From NCBI RefSeq assembly GCF_018326265.1, contig NZ_AP023360.1:7065001-7129000 (forward strand): 64,000 nt of DNA, read 5' to 3'. The notes under the pieces were generated by a model. The model was not told where the DNA came from. It did not search any database and saw nothing but the letters and a program-made list of their open reading frames with translations. A program made the position numbers and the translations under genes. Shown in pieces: positions 26,606 through 37,547 of this stretch. Numbering within the stretch: position 1 is the first letter of the stretch; each line of letters starts with the position of its first letter. This DNA comes from Catellatospora sp. IY07-71 (GTDB taxonomy: Bacteria > Actinomycetota > Actinomycetes > Mycobacteriales > Micromonosporaceae).

Positions 26606-26673
26606 GCCCGCCGGAGGTGTTCCGCTCGGCTGACCGGGGAATGTTCACCGCAAAGCGAGCGGAGGAACCACCG

Positions 26674-27075
26674 ATGGCTGACATGACCCACTTCACGATC
26701 GCCACCGTCGCCGAGCAGAGCGCCGATTTCCGGCGGGTGCTGTGGACGGGCCGCCACACCCAGCTGGTGATCATGACGATCCCGCCCGGCGGCGAGATCG
26801 GCGAGGAGGTGCACGAGCACAACGACCAGATCCTCACCTTCGTCAGCGGCACCGGCGAAGCGATCGTCGGCGGCGACACCCGCCACGTCACCCAGGGTGA
26901 TCTGGTCGCGGTGCCGGCTGGCACGCGGCACAACTTCCGCAACACCGGCGTGAACCCGCTGGTCCTGTACACGGTCTACGGCCCACCCGACCACGCCGAC
27001 GGCGTCGTGCACGCCACGAAGGAGGAGGCTGAGGCCGCCGAGGCCGCCGGCCGGGATGAGCCGCCGACCCGCTGA
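26674..27075 (+). CDS. cupin domain protein
   Basis: This 133-residue single-domain cupin has motif 1, GEEVHEHNDQILTFVSGTGEA (His ligands plus a Glu/Gln), and motif 2, GDLVAVPAGTRHNF. The metal-binding His residues are present, so an enzymatic or ligand-sensing role is possible, but no substrate can be assigned. ATG 26674 has GGAGGAACC upstream. It lies 68 bases after the ROK gene and could be co-transcribed with it. Confidence 0.85.
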   Translation: MADMTHFTIATVAEQSADFRRVLWTGRHTQLVIMTIPPGGEIGEEVHEHNDQILTFVSGTGEAIVGGDTRHVTQGDLVAVPAGTRHNFRNTGVNPLVLYTVYGPPDHADGVVHATKEEAEAAEAAGRDEPPTR

Positions 27076-27094
27076 TCCGGCGACCGGCCGGGGT

Positions 27095-27136
27095 GGCACC
27101 GCCGCATCGTCGCCAGTCGCGGCTGCCGGCGGTGCC
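27095..27136. terminator. hairpin between convergent cupin and DUF3040 genes
   Basis: GGCACCGCCG (27095-27104) pairs with CGGCGGTGCC (27127-27136) over a 22-base loop. Confidence 0.55.
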
Positions 27137-27146
27137 GCCCTCGGCC

Positions 27147-27440
27147 TCATCGGCCGCCCCGCTCCGGCGGCCCGCCCCACGAGCTCAGGCTGAGGAACGC
27201 GCACGTCGCGATCACCAGCAGCAGCAGCGCGACCCCCCGGCCGATCCCGGCGACGACCGCCACCGCCAGCGCCGCCACCAGGCCGGCGAGCGCGACCCAG
27301 GGCCATGCCCGCCGAGCGAGCCGCGCCCGCTCGCGTTCCGGGTGCTCACCGCTCATCGACCGGGCGAAAGCCGGGTCGTCACGGGCCGACTGCCGTTCGA
27401 TGTCCCGCAGCCGCCTGCGCTCCTCCGGAGTGAGAGACAC
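27147..27440 (-). CDS. DUF3040 domain membrane protein
   Basis: This 97-residue protein begins MSLTPEERRRLRDIERQSARDDPAFARSM, the recognisable DUF3040 head, followed by two close hydrophobic segments (PWVALAGLVAALAVAVV and ALLLLVIATCAFL). The family is small, membrane-bound and actinobacterial, with no known function. GTG 27440 has GGGAGGTG upstream. Confidence 0.82.
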   Translation of the reverse strand: MSLTPEERRRLRDIERQSARDDPAFARSMSGEHPERERARLARRAWPWVALAGLVAALAVAVVAGIGRGVALLLLVIATCAFLSLSSWGGPPERGGR

Positions 27441-27569
27441 CTGGCACCTCCCGCCACCGCCGGTTGCCGCGCAGCGCCCCCGCCGGTCGCGGTTGCCGCC
27501 CTGACCTGGGCTTCGGCGTACCCATGCGGGAGGTCGGCAAACCCGGTGGCGGCCGGTCGCCGCTCCGGA

Positions 27570-28046
27570 TCAGGGCAGTCGGGCAGGCACCGCCTCAGCG
27601 GGCAGGGCGACCGGCTCGCGCATCATGACGACGTCCACCGGATCCTCGCGTTCGGGGGTGAACCCGTGGCGTTCGTAGAGCCGGGCGGCCGCGCTGCCCC
27701 GCAGCACGATCAGGCGGACCCGGATCCCGTCGCGATCGCACCGCCCGAGCAGCGTACGCAGCACAGCCCCGCCGACGCCCCGGCCCTGCACCGCCGGATC
27801 GAGGTAGAAGTGCTCCAGCCAGTGGGCCTCGGCGGCGGGCCGCAACGCCACGCAGCCCGCGAACCCGCCGTCCACCTCGATCACCCAGGTGTTCGCCGCG
27901 GCGAACCCGTCGCGCAGCCGCTGGCGCACCCGCTGATCGTCGTAGCGCCCGAGCCGCTCCAGGTCCGCCCGAAGCACCACGGCCCGCAGCTCGGCGACGA
28001 CCTCGACGTCGGCTTCCGTGGCCGACCGCATCTCCCAATCCGCCAT
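27570..28046 (-). CDS. GNAT family N-acetyltransferase
   Basis: This 158-residue acetyltransferase has the GNAT fold: MRSATEADVEVVAELRAVVL at the start, the acetyl-CoA pyrophosphate loop VQGRGVGGAVLRTLL, and the C-terminal RLYERHGFTPE strand. The acceptor is unknown. ATG 28046 gives the normal domain boundary; the frame remains open upstream but the extra sequence is not family-like. Confidence 0.85.
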   Translation of the reverse strand: MADWEMRSATEADVEVVAELRAVVLRADLERLGRYDDQRVRQRLRDGFAAANTWVIEVDGGFAGCVALRPAAEAHWLEHFYLDPAVQGRGVGGAVLRTLLGRCDRDGIRVRLIVLRGSAAARLYERHGFTPEREDPVDVVMMREPVALPAEAVPARLP

Positions 28047-28175
28047 GATCGCGATGCTAGCGTCCCGCGCGCCGGGTTCCGGCACTGCCCGTATACCAGC
28101 CATGAGCTGGGCAGACGTGTTTTCCTCCGGCCGTCCGGGTACTCCCGCCGTAGCCGGAACGCAGAGGAGAGCATC

Positions 28176-28652
28176 ATGACCAGCCACTACGAAACGACCA
28201 CGCGGGTCGCCGCACGGGCGCCCGTCCGCATCGCCGCCGCCGTCGTCGGCGTGGTGTTCCTGCTCGTGGGCATCTTCGGGTTCATCCCGGGCCTCACCAC
28301 GAACTACGACACCATGCAGGTCGCCGGGCACCAGTCCCAGGCGATGCTGCTGGGCGTGTTCCAGGTGTCCGTGCTGCACAACATCGTGCACCTGCTGTTC
28401 GGCGTCGCCGGGCTGATCATGTCCCGCACCGTGCCCGCCGCCCGGACGTACCTCATCGGCGGCGGTGTCGTCTACGGCCTGCTGTGGCTGTACGGCCTGC
28501 TGGTCGACCAGGCCAGCGCCGCCAACTTCGTCCCGGTCAACACCGCCGACAACTGGCTGCACTTCCTGCTCGCCGTCGGCATGATCGGGCTCGGCCTGCT
28601 GCTGACCCGGCGCACGGTCGACGACACGGACCGCGGACGGGTGCGTATCTGA
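28176..28652 (+). CDS. DUF4383 membrane protein
   Basis: This 158-residue protein has four predicted membrane helices. The family-typical pattern is present: IAAAVVGVVFLLVGIFGFIPG, then VSVLHNIVHLLFGVAGL, and NTADNWLHFLLAVGMIGLG near the end. DUF4383 proteins are common in actinobacteria and cyanobacteria, and their function is unknown. ATG 28176 follows GAGGAGAGC. Confidence 0.85.
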   Translation: MTSHYETTTRVAARAPVRIAAAVVGVVFLLVGIFGFIPGLTTNYDTMQVAGHQSQAMLLGVFQVSVLHNIVHLLFGVAGLIMSRTVPAARTYLIGGGVVYGLLWLYGLLVDQASAANFVPVNTADNWLHFLLAVGMIGLGLLLTRRTVDDTDRGRVRI

Positions 28653-28718
28653 GCGCCGGCCGGGGGCCTGCTCGCGCGTCGCGCCGCAGGCCACCGGCGC
28701 CTGCCGGACAATGGCGGG

Positions 28719-30182
28719 ATGCGGCGCCGCTGGCTGTTCGCCGACCAGCTCGGCCCACACTTCCTGGACGCACCGGAGCAGCCGGTGCTGCTGGTGGAGT
28801 CCAAGGCCGTGTTCCGCCGCCGGGTTTTCCACCGGCAGAAGGCGCACCTGGTGCTGTCCGCGCTGCGGCACCGCGCCGCCGAGCTGGGCGGCCAGGCGGT
28901 GTTCGTCCAGGCCGAGACCTACCGCGAGGCCCTCGCCCAGGTGAGCGAGCCGCTGGAGGTGTGCCACCCGACGTCGCGCGCCGCCCGTGACCTGGTCCGC
29001 GCGGCCGGGATCAAGCTGCTGGCTCCGCGCGGGTTCGTGTCCAGCCCGCAGCAGTTCACCGAGTGGGCGCGGGGGCGCAAGCGGCTGCGCATGGAGGACT
29101 TCTACCGCCACGCCCGCGTGCTGCACGACGTGCTCATGGACGGCGACGAGCCGGCCGGCGGGCGCTGGAACCTCGACACGGACAACCGGCAGCCGCCACC
29201 GCGCTCGGGGCACCTCGACGTGCCCGCGCCGCCGCTGCCCACCGAGGACGACATCGACGCCCGGGTCCGCGCCGACCTGGACCGGTGGGAGGCGGAGGGG
29301 ATCCGGTTCCTGGGCCGGGACGGGCCCCGGCTGTTCCCCGCGACGCATACCGAGGCCGTGGCACGGCTGCGGCACTTCGTGCGGCACCGGCTCGGCGCGT
29401 TCGGGCCGTACGAGGACGCGATGCTGGCCGGTGACCCGTGGCTGGCGCACAGCATGCTGTCCGCCCCGCTGAACCTGGGCCTGCTCGACCCGCTGGACGC
29501 CGTGCACCGGGCCGAGGAGGCGTATCGCGCCGGCCGGGTGCCGCTGGCCAGCGCCGAGGGGTTCATCCGGCAGCTCATCGGCTGGCGCGACTACATCTGG
29601 CACCTGTACTGGCATCTCGGGGAGCAGTACCGGCACCGCAACCGGCTCGGCGCCCGGCGCACCGTGCCGGGCTGGTTCGCCGAGCTGGACGCCGACGCGG
29701 TGCAGGCGCGCTGCCTCGCCGACGTGCTCGCCGGGGTGCGCGATCGTGGCTGGGTGCACCACATCCCGCGGCTGATGGTGCTGGGCAACTACGGGCTGCA
29801 ACGCGGCTGGCGGCCCGGCGAGCTGGCCGACTGGTTCCATCGGGCGTTCGTCGACGGCTATGAGTGGGTCATGACGGCCAACGTGATCGGCATGAGCCAG
29901 TACGCCGACGCCGGTGCCATCACGACGAAGCCGTACGCGGCCGGGGGCGCCTACGTCAACCGGATGAGCGACTACTGCGGCGGCTGCCCCTACGACCCGC
30001 GCCACCGGCTCGGCGCGGACGCCTGCCCGTACACCGCCGGGTACTGGGCGTTCCTGGACCGCAACCGGGAACGGCTGGCCGGCAACGTCCGGCTGGCGCA
30101 GCCGCTGCGGCAGCTGGACCGGCTGGCCGACCTGCCCGAGGTCGCCGAGCAGGAGCGCCGGCGCGGCTCGCACGCCCCGTGA
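28719..30182 (+). CDS. FeS-type cryptochrome/photolyase family protein (PhrB/DPRP-like)
   Basis: This 487-residue protein resembles the deoxyribodipyrimidine photolyase-related (FeS-BCP) group: LFADQLGPHF at the N-terminus and RMEDFYRHARVLHDVLMDG. The C-terminal FAD-binding half has EGFIRQLIGWRDYIWHLYW and ANVIGMSQYADAG. Cysteines in QARCLADV, CGGC and ACPYT are the expected four [4Fe-4S] ligands. Family members repair (6-4) photoproducts or act as photoreceptors. ATG 28719 is chosen. The gene stands alone, and a hairpin follows it. Confidence 0.87.
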   Translation: MRRRWLFADQLGPHFLDAPEQPVLLVESKAVFRRRVFHRQKAHLVLSALRHRAAELGGQAVFVQAETYREALAQVSEPLEVCHPTSRAARDLVRAAGIKLLAPRGFVSSPQQFTEWARGRKRLRMEDFYRHARVLHDVLMDGDEPAGGRWNLDTDNRQPPPRSGHLDVPAPPLPTEDDIDARVRADLDRWEAEGIRFLGRDGPRLFPATHTEAVARLRHFVRHRLGAFGPYEDAMLAGDPWLAHSMLSAPLNLGLLDPLDAVHRAEEAYRAGRVPLASAEGFIRQLIGWRDYIWHLYWHLGEQYRHRNRLGARRTVPGWFAELDADAVQARCLADVLAGVRDRGWVHHIPRLMVLGNYGLQRGWRPGELADWFHRAFVDGYEWVMTANVIGMSQYADAGAITTKPYAAGGAYVNRMSDYCGGCPYDPRHRLGADACPYTAGYWAFLDRNRERLAGNVRLAQPLRQLDRLADLPEVAEQERRRGSHAP

Positions 30183-30190
30183 CACGGGCG

Positions 30191-30221
30191 GGCGGCCGGT
30201 GGCCCGCAGGCACCGGCCGCC
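30191..30221. terminator. bidirectional hairpin between photolyase and secreted-protein genes
   Basis: GGCGGCCGGTG (30191-30201) pairs with CACCGGCCGCC (30211-30221) over a 9-base loop between convergent stops. Confidence 0.75.
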
Positions 30222-30231
30222 GTCACGCCGA

Positions 30232-30837
30232 TCAGGGCAGGGTGTACTTGACCTTGTAGTTGCCGCCGTCGCCGACGTACGTCGCCCACGTCCCGCTCAC
30301 TGACGCCGTGGTCGCCGCCGTGGCCACCAGCTCGTCGTTGCTCAGGTACATGTTCGTCGTGTTGCGCAGCGTGTTGCGCAGCTCGGAGTTCCGCGTGGCC
30401 GCGTCCTTCCAGAACGAGATCTGGTACTGGTTGTACATGTTGTTGCCGATCCAGGTGATCTCGCCGGCGGACAGGTCGTTGTCGTAGTCCTCCTCCAGCA
30501 TCACGGAGATGAGCAGCCAGCCGCTGCTGACGCCGCTGACGATGGAGGCGTTCGGGTAGTAGGTCTCGCCGCTGGCGACCTCGGCGTCCCAGCCGCCGGG
30601 GCCCCACCTGCCGAAGGCGGTCGCCCCCGGGTTGGTGGTACTGGCCGCGAAGACCAGGAAGTACGGGCTGTCGTCGCCGACCTCGTCGGTCTCCTCGACG
30701 CACTGCACGGTCGCGACCCGCAGCGTGGTGCCCGCCTGCGCCGGGGCGCCGACGGCGAGCCCGGCGGCGAGCGCGACGCCGGTCAGCGCGCCGAGCATGC
30801 CGAGCCGGCGGGTCAGGTGGCTGAGCGATGTGGACAT
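30232..30837 (-). CDS. secreted protein of unknown function
   Basis: This 201-residue protein has a clear signal peptide (about residues 1-35, ending GAPAQAG). The mature part is Tyr/Asn/Asp-rich (EEDYDNDLSAGEITWIGNNMYNQYQ split over two strands). It has one cysteine and little similarity I can name. The acidic stretch EEDYDNDLS could bind calcium, but this is speculation. ATG 30837 is the obvious start. No neighbours give context. Confidence 0.7.
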   Translation of the reverse strand: MSTSLSHLTRRLGMLGALTGVALAAGLAVGAPAQAGTTLRVATVQCVEETDEVGDDSPYFLVFAASTTNPGATAFGRWGPGGWDAEVASGETYYPNASIVSGVSSGWLLISVMLEEDYDNDLSAGEITWIGNNMYNQYQISFWKDAATRNSELRNTLRNTTNMYLSNDELVATAATTASVSGTWATYVGDGGNYKVKYTLP

Positions 30838-31020
30838 CAGGGGCTCCGTCCTGCCGCGGCATCCCGGTGAACCCGCGGCTTGCGTACCGGGAACGGGCCG
30901 GCGGACCCGGCCACGGACTCAGGGAACGCCGCCGGGGTTGTCACTGGGCTGTGGCCGGGTTGTCCCGCAGGTCACCGCACGGGCGGCACCTTGTCGGCAC
31001 CGGGCCGTATGGTGGCCGCC

Positions 31021-33132
31021 ATGCTCGAAGGACTCGACGAGATCGACTGGACCGCGCTGGAGCACGCCTACGGCGACGCGGGTGATGTGCCGCAGCTGCT
31101 GCACGGCGTCGCGTCGGACGATCCGGACACGTTCGCCGAGGCCCACTTCGAGCTGTGCAGCAGCATCTTCCACCAGGGCACGGTCTACTCGGCTTCCGCG
31201 CCCGCCGTGCGGTTCCTGATCGGCCTGGCGCTGCGGCCCGGCGGCCGCGATCGGCACCGGCTGCTGGGTCTGGTCGGGGCGATGGCCGACCCCGACCTGG
31301 CGTACGGCGACTCCGCCCTCGCGGTGAAAACCGCCGTGGCCGCCGAGGCGGGGCGGGTGATGCCGCTGCTCGACGACGCCGACGTCCGGGTGCGGGAAAC
31401 CGCGGCGTACCTGCTCGGCCAGTGCGGGGCAGCGGCGGCGGAGATCCTGCCCGTACTGCACCGGCGCGCGGACGTCGAGAGCGAGCCGCTGGTGCGGGCG
31501 TCACTGCTGGCCGCCGCCGCGCGGCTGGATCCGCTCGGCGCGGCGAATCGGGTGGATCTCTGCCTGCACGACCGCGAGCCGGCGGTGCAGGCCGCGGCCG
31601 TGTTCGCCCACCTGCGTTCGGGCCGCCCGGTGACCGCCGCCGTGCCGGAGGCGATCATCAGCGCGTGGCGGGACGGGACTCCCCTTACCGGATCCGTGTG
31701 GCCCCGGCACACACTGGACAAGGCGGTCGACGCGCTGGAGATGCCCCACGCGGCCCATGTCCTCGCCGCGCTGGCCGACAGCTCCCGTCGGGACGTACGC
31801 CACTATGTCGCGCACACCGTGTCCCACCTGAACCGGTGCCGCCGGTCGGCGCTGCCGGCGCTGCTGCCGCTGCTGGAGCCGCTGCTCGGCGACCCTGACG
31901 AAGACGTGCGGCGCGCGGCGGCCAGCGCGGCGGCCGAGGCCGGCGCGGCCGCGGCGCCGCTGGCCGACTCCCTCGCGGCCGCGACACGATTCGCCGACCC
32001 GGCCTCCGCGTATGTGACCGGCGCCGACCACGCGCTGAAGGCACTGCTGCTGATCGGTGACCCGCGGTGGCGCGAACCGGTCCTCGCAGCCTGGGCGGCC
32101 GGGCACAGGTCGTACACCGCCACGGACACGATGGCGCACCTCGCGCTCGACGGTCACCCGATCCCGATGGACGACGAGCTGCTCGACGCCGTACGCGTCC
32201 GTCTCACGGTCGCCGTCGCCGTTGCATCCGGGCTCGGCTCAGTACGGGTGACGGACATCGCGGTCCACAACGAGCCCGTTCACCTGACCCACATCCTGCG
32301 CGGCTGGGGCGCGGCAGCGCAGCGAGCGGTGCCGGAGCTCGTATCGGCGCTCGGCCGGGCCCCGCACACCGCGGGTGCCGCGCTGGCCGCCATGGGCGAG
32401 GCCGCCATGCCGGCCCTGCCCGCACTGCGGGCCATTCCCGTTCCCGCCTGCGCGCAGGCCGTGTGGCAGCTCACCGGCGATGCCGCACCGCTGGTCGAGA
32501 TCATGTCGGCCCTGCTGGACCGCCCGTACCGCAACAGTCATGAGTTCAGGCACCTGCTCGCGCTCGGACCGGCGGCGCTGCCGCTGCTGCCGAAGCTCAC
32601 CGCCCTGCTGGCGAACCCACCGGATTCCAATGTCGGCAGCATCGCCCGGCACCAGACCCTGCTCGCGGCGGCCACCGTCGTATGGCGGCTGACGGGTGAC
32701 GCCGAAGCGGTGTTGCCGACCCTGCGCGAGGCGCTCACGTTCGACGGATGGATCGCCGGCAGCGCCGCGGCACTGGCCCGAGAGCTGGGCGAGGCCGCGG
32801 CACCGCTCCTGCCGCAACTGCGCGAGGCGCTCGGTCTGCGCCAGGCGAGGGTGCGGGCCGCCGAGGTGCTGTGGCAGCTCGGCACCGATGCGGAGCAGCT
32901 CGTCGAACCGGTGCTGGAGGCGCTCCGCGACGGCTGGGGGCCGGGGACCGACGCCGTGGACCTCCTGGTCCGGATGCGAGCGGTGTCCGCCGCGGCGACG
33001 TTGCGCGAACTGGCCGAACGCGACCGGCGGCTGATCGCCTCCGGCAGCGCCGACGAGATCATCACCGGGGACGAGGCCCTACGCGCCAGGCTCCGGCAGG
33101 GCGTGGCACAGCTGTCGGCCGAGGTCGTATAA
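31021..33132 (+). CDS. HEAT-repeat protein
   Basis: This 703-residue all-helical protein is built of HEAT/PBS-lyase-like repeats, for example LDDADVRVRETAAYLLGQCG and LLGDPDEDVRRAAASAAAEAG. The N-terminus (LDEIDWTALEHAYGDAGDVPQLL) matches a common actinobacterial family of very large HEAT proteins of unknown, probably protein-binding, function. ATG 31021 is used; ATG 31009 would add four residues. There is no membrane segment or signal peptide. Confidence 0.83.
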   Translation: MLEGLDEIDWTALEHAYGDAGDVPQLLHGVASDDPDTFAEAHFELCSSIFHQGTVYSASAPAVRFLIGLALRPGGRDRHRLLGLVGAMADPDLAYGDSALAVKTAVAAEAGRVMPLLDDADVRVRETAAYLLGQCGAAAAEILPVLHRRADVESEPLVRASLLAAAARLDPLGAANRVDLCLHDREPAVQAAAVFAHLRSGRPVTAAVPEAIISAWRDGTPLTGSVWPRHTLDKAVDALEMPHAAHVLAALADSSRRDVRHYVAHTVSHLNRCRRSALPALLPLLEPLLGDPDEDVRRAAASAAAEAGAAAAPLADSLAAATRFADPASAYVTGADHALKALLLIGDPRWREPVLAAWAAGHRSYTATDTMAHLALDGHPIPMDDELLDAVRVRLTVAVAVASGLGSVRVTDIAVHNEPVHLTHILRGWGAAAQRAVPELVSALGRAPHTAGAALAAMGEAAMPALPALRAIPVPACAQAVWQLTGDAAPLVEIMSALLDRPYRNSHEFRHLLALGPAALPLLPKLTALLANPPDSNVGSIARHQTLLAAATVVWRLTGDAEAVLPTLREALTFDGWIAGSAAALARELGEAAAPLLPQLREALGLRQARVRAAEVLWQLGTDAEQLVEPVLEALRDGWGPGTDAVDLLVRMRAVSAAATLRELAERDRRLIASGSADEIITGDEALRARLRQGVAQLSAEVV

Positions 33133-33142
33133 CGGCCCGCGC

Positions 33143-33180
33143 CGTGGGCAGGGCCGCGCCGCACGGCGTCCCTGCCCACG
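33143..33180. terminator. hairpin between HEAT-repeat and aminotransferase genes
   Basis: CGTGGGCAGGG (33143-33153) pairs with CCCTGCCCACG (33170-33180), between convergent stops. Confidence 0.7.
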
Positions 33181-33207
33181 ACCGGCGGGACGCCGTCCCG
33201 TCACCGG

Positions 33208-35507
<2,300 letters not shown>

Positions 35508-35559
35508 CCGCGTGCTCCGGCCTAGAGTTCAGACACCACTAGCAGCTGGAGGATTGTCG

Positions 35560-36375
35560 ATGAGGGTCGACCGGATCACGTCCGCCGACGGCGCGGCGAT
35601 CACGCTGCACACGACCGGCACCGGACCCGGCGTCGTCATCCTGCACGACGGTCTCGTGCCGCTGCCGCACTACCACGGGCTCGCCGAGGCGCTGGAGCAC
35701 CGTTTCACCGTGCACCTCTACGACCGGCGCGGGCGGGCGGACGCGGCACCACTGCGGGGCGGCGAGACCGTCGCGACCGACCTCGCGGACCTGTCCGCCG
35801 TGCTCGAACACACCGGTGCCGCGAACGTTCTCGGCCACGGGACCGGCGGCTTCGTCGCCCTGCGGGCGGCGCTGCGGCTGCCGCTGGAGCGGATCGCGGT
35901 GTACGACCCGCTCGTGTCCGTGGACGGCTCGCCCGCCCTCGGCGACCTCGACGAGCTGGAGCAGGCCGTGGCCGCCGGGGACCACGCCCTCGCGCTGACC
36001 CTGCTGGGCCGGGCGAAGCGTCCCGGCGGCACCCCGTTCGGGCTGGCGCTGCTGTCCCAGCGGGTGCTGGCGCGCACCGCCTCGCGGCGCGCCGTGGCTG
36101 CGCTGCTGCCGGCGGCGGCACCGGAGCTGCGCCGTATCCGGGACCACGACGGCCCGCTCGGCGACTATGCCGCCGCCGACGCCGAGATCCTGCTCGCCGC
36201 AGGGACACGCAGCCCGGAGCACTTCGCCGAGAACTGCCGGGCGCTGGCCGAGGCGCTCCCCCGAGGCCAGGTGCTCATCGTCCCCGGGGCGGCGCACGAC
36301 GCGGCCACGGCCGCCCACAACGAGTTCGTCCGGCCGCTCTCCCGGTTCCTGTCCGGACTGCCCATCACGGACTGA
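35560..36375 (+). CDS. alpha/beta hydrolase-fold protein lacking the nucleophile serine
   Basis: This 271-residue protein has the core fold (GVVILHDGLVPLPHYHGLAEAL; LYDRRGRADA; a C-terminal GAAHDAATAAHNEFV with the usual His). The nucleophile elbow reads GHGTGG, so Gly94 (codon GGG) occupies the position of the catalytic Ser in GHSxGG. The protein is therefore probably not a conventional esterase; it could be a ligand-binding or lyase-type member, or inactive. ATG 35560 follows GGAGG. It is co-directional with the LysR gene (52-base gap). Confidence 0.8.
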   Translation: MRVDRITSADGAAITLHTTGTGPGVVILHDGLVPLPHYHGLAEALEHRFTVHLYDRRGRADAAPLRGGETVATDLADLSAVLEHTGAANVLGHGTGGFVALRAALRLPLERIAVYDPLVSVDGSPALGDLDELEQAVAAGDHALALTLLGRAKRPGGTPFGLALLSQRVLARTASRRAVAALLPAAAPELRRIRDHDGPLGDYAAADAEILLAAGTRSPEHFAENCRALAEALPRGQVLIVPGAAHDAATAAHNEFVRPLSRFLSGLPITD

Positions 36376-36409
36376 CCGGCCCGGCCGCTGACCTGGCCGC
36401 GTGGGCCGG
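36376..36409. terminator. weak hairpin between convergent genes
   Basis: CCGGCCC (36376-36382) pairs with GGGCCGG (36403-36409), directly after the hydrolase stop. Confidence 0.35.
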
Positions 36410-36417
36410 CGGGCGGC

Positions 36418-36786
36418 TCACCTGGTGCGGGTGGGCGTGACCGCGAACAGGTGCAGGTCCGGCGGCGGCGCGAGCACCGTGGTCAGCTGCGGGCTGTGCC
36501 GCCCGTCGTGGCCGTCGGGCAGCAGGCAGGCGTCGGCGGGCGTGCAGTCGTCACAGCAGAACGGCAGCTCGATCAGCGAGCGGCCGTCGCGCGTCCAGGT
36601 CAGCCACCAGGCGCTCTGCTCGGTGTGGTCGAGGCACTGCACGAACGCGATGTGGTCCTGGCCGTGGCCTTCCTGCAGGTCGCAGGTGACGCGACGGGGC
36701 AGCTGGTACAGCCCGCCGGGCAGCCCGGCCAGGAACGCGAACTCGGCATCGGTCACCGTGTCGCCGGTGCGGCAGCGTAGGTACAC
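36418..36786 (-). CDS. small Cys/His-rich hypothetical protein
   Basis: This 122-residue protein has a C-terminal half with CDLQEGHGQDHI, PFCCDDCTPADACLLPDGHDGRHS. This is a repeated C-x(n)-GH-x2-H pattern seen in many unassigned actinobacterial proteins and suggestive of metal binding. I chose GTG 36786 because AGGAG lies 8 bases upstream; GTG 36795 would sit on top of that site. The gene starts 35 bases after the stop of the upstream 61-residue gene and probably shares its transcript. Confidence 0.6.
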   Translation of the reverse strand: MYLRCRTGDTVTDAEFAFLAGLPGGLYQLPRRVTCDLQEGHGQDHIAFVQCLDHTEQSAWWLTWTRDGRSLIELPFCCDDCTPADACLLPDGHDGRHSPQLTTVLAPPPDLHLFAVTPTRTR

Positions 36787-36821
36787 CGTTCTCACTCCTC
36801 GGTTCGATGAGCCGTCAGGGA

Positions 36822-37007
36822 TCAGTGGGTCAGCTGGACGCGTACCCGCCGGGCCGCCTCGTCGGTCAGCACCGTCTCCGCGGCGCCGGTCCCGCGCTGC
36901 GCGACCACCGCCGCCTCGCCCTCCTGGCTGACGAGCTGCTGCACGTACGCCTGCACGTCGTCGGTCGTCACGTCGAGTGCGCTTGCCAGCGTTGCGATCG
37001 ATTCCAT
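36822..37007 (-). CDS. small hypothetical protein (61 aa)
   Basis: This short, mostly helical protein (MESIATLASALDVTTDDVQ..., ending ARRVRVQLTH) has no recognisable domain. The opening LASALDVTTDDVQAYVQQLV could form a helix-turn-helix-like bundle. ATG 37007 is supported by GGAGG about 8 bases upstream. It precedes the Cys/His-rich gene in the same direction, and no function is proposed. Confidence 0.55.
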   Translation of the reverse strand: MESIATLASALDVTTDDVQAYVQQLVSQEGEAAVVAQRGTGAAETVLTDEAARRVRVQLTH

Positions 37008-37254
37008 GGCTGCAACCTCCGTTCGAGTTCTTGCATCCCCGTCCTCCATGCCCGTAATCCCGCCGGAAACCACTCAGGCCGGAGACGAAAGCCACACCCG
37101 CGCATGAGCACCACGGACGGCGCAGGGGGTGTTTCGGGTCGATGGTTATCGCGCCGCCGGGCGGGTATCGCCTCCGCAGGCCCGGACCCGGTCACGCGAG
37201 GAGGCATCCGATGCCAGGTAAGGACGGCTCTCTGACGTATGGCCGGTGGCCGTG

Positions 37255-37488
37255 ATGCGGCGCCTGCTGTGGCTCGGCGCCGGGTTCGTCCTCGGCGCGG
37301 CGGCGACACCCGTGGTGACCAGCCGGGTGCGCCGCTCGGCGCCGGTGCGGGCCGTGCGCGTGGCCAATGGTTCGTACCGCCGCGTCCGCCGCGCCGTGGG
37401 CGCCTTCTTCGACGAGTTCCACGACGGTATGCAGGAGCGCGAGGCGCAGTTGCGCGCGGCGCGCGAGCACCGCGCCCGACGGGCCTGA
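37255..37488 (+). CDS. small membrane-anchored protein, DUF6167-like
   Basis: This 77-residue protein has an N-terminal hydrophobic helix (MRRLLWLGAGFVLGAAATPVV) followed by a basic helical tail with DEFHDGMQEREAQLRAA. This pattern resembles the actinobacterial DUF6167 family found beside alaS in other genomes, though alaS is not here. Starts at GTG 37246, GTG 37252 and ATG 37255 are all possible; the ATG fits the family best. Confidence 0.55.
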   Translation: MRRLLWLGAGFVLGAAATPVVTSRVRRSAPVRAVRVANGSYRRVRRAVGAFFDEFHDGMQEREAQLRAAREHRARRA

Positions 37489-37547
37489 GCCGCGCCGGTC
37501 AGCGGGCGTCGAGCACGGCGACGGGTGAATCACACGACAGCGGCGCG

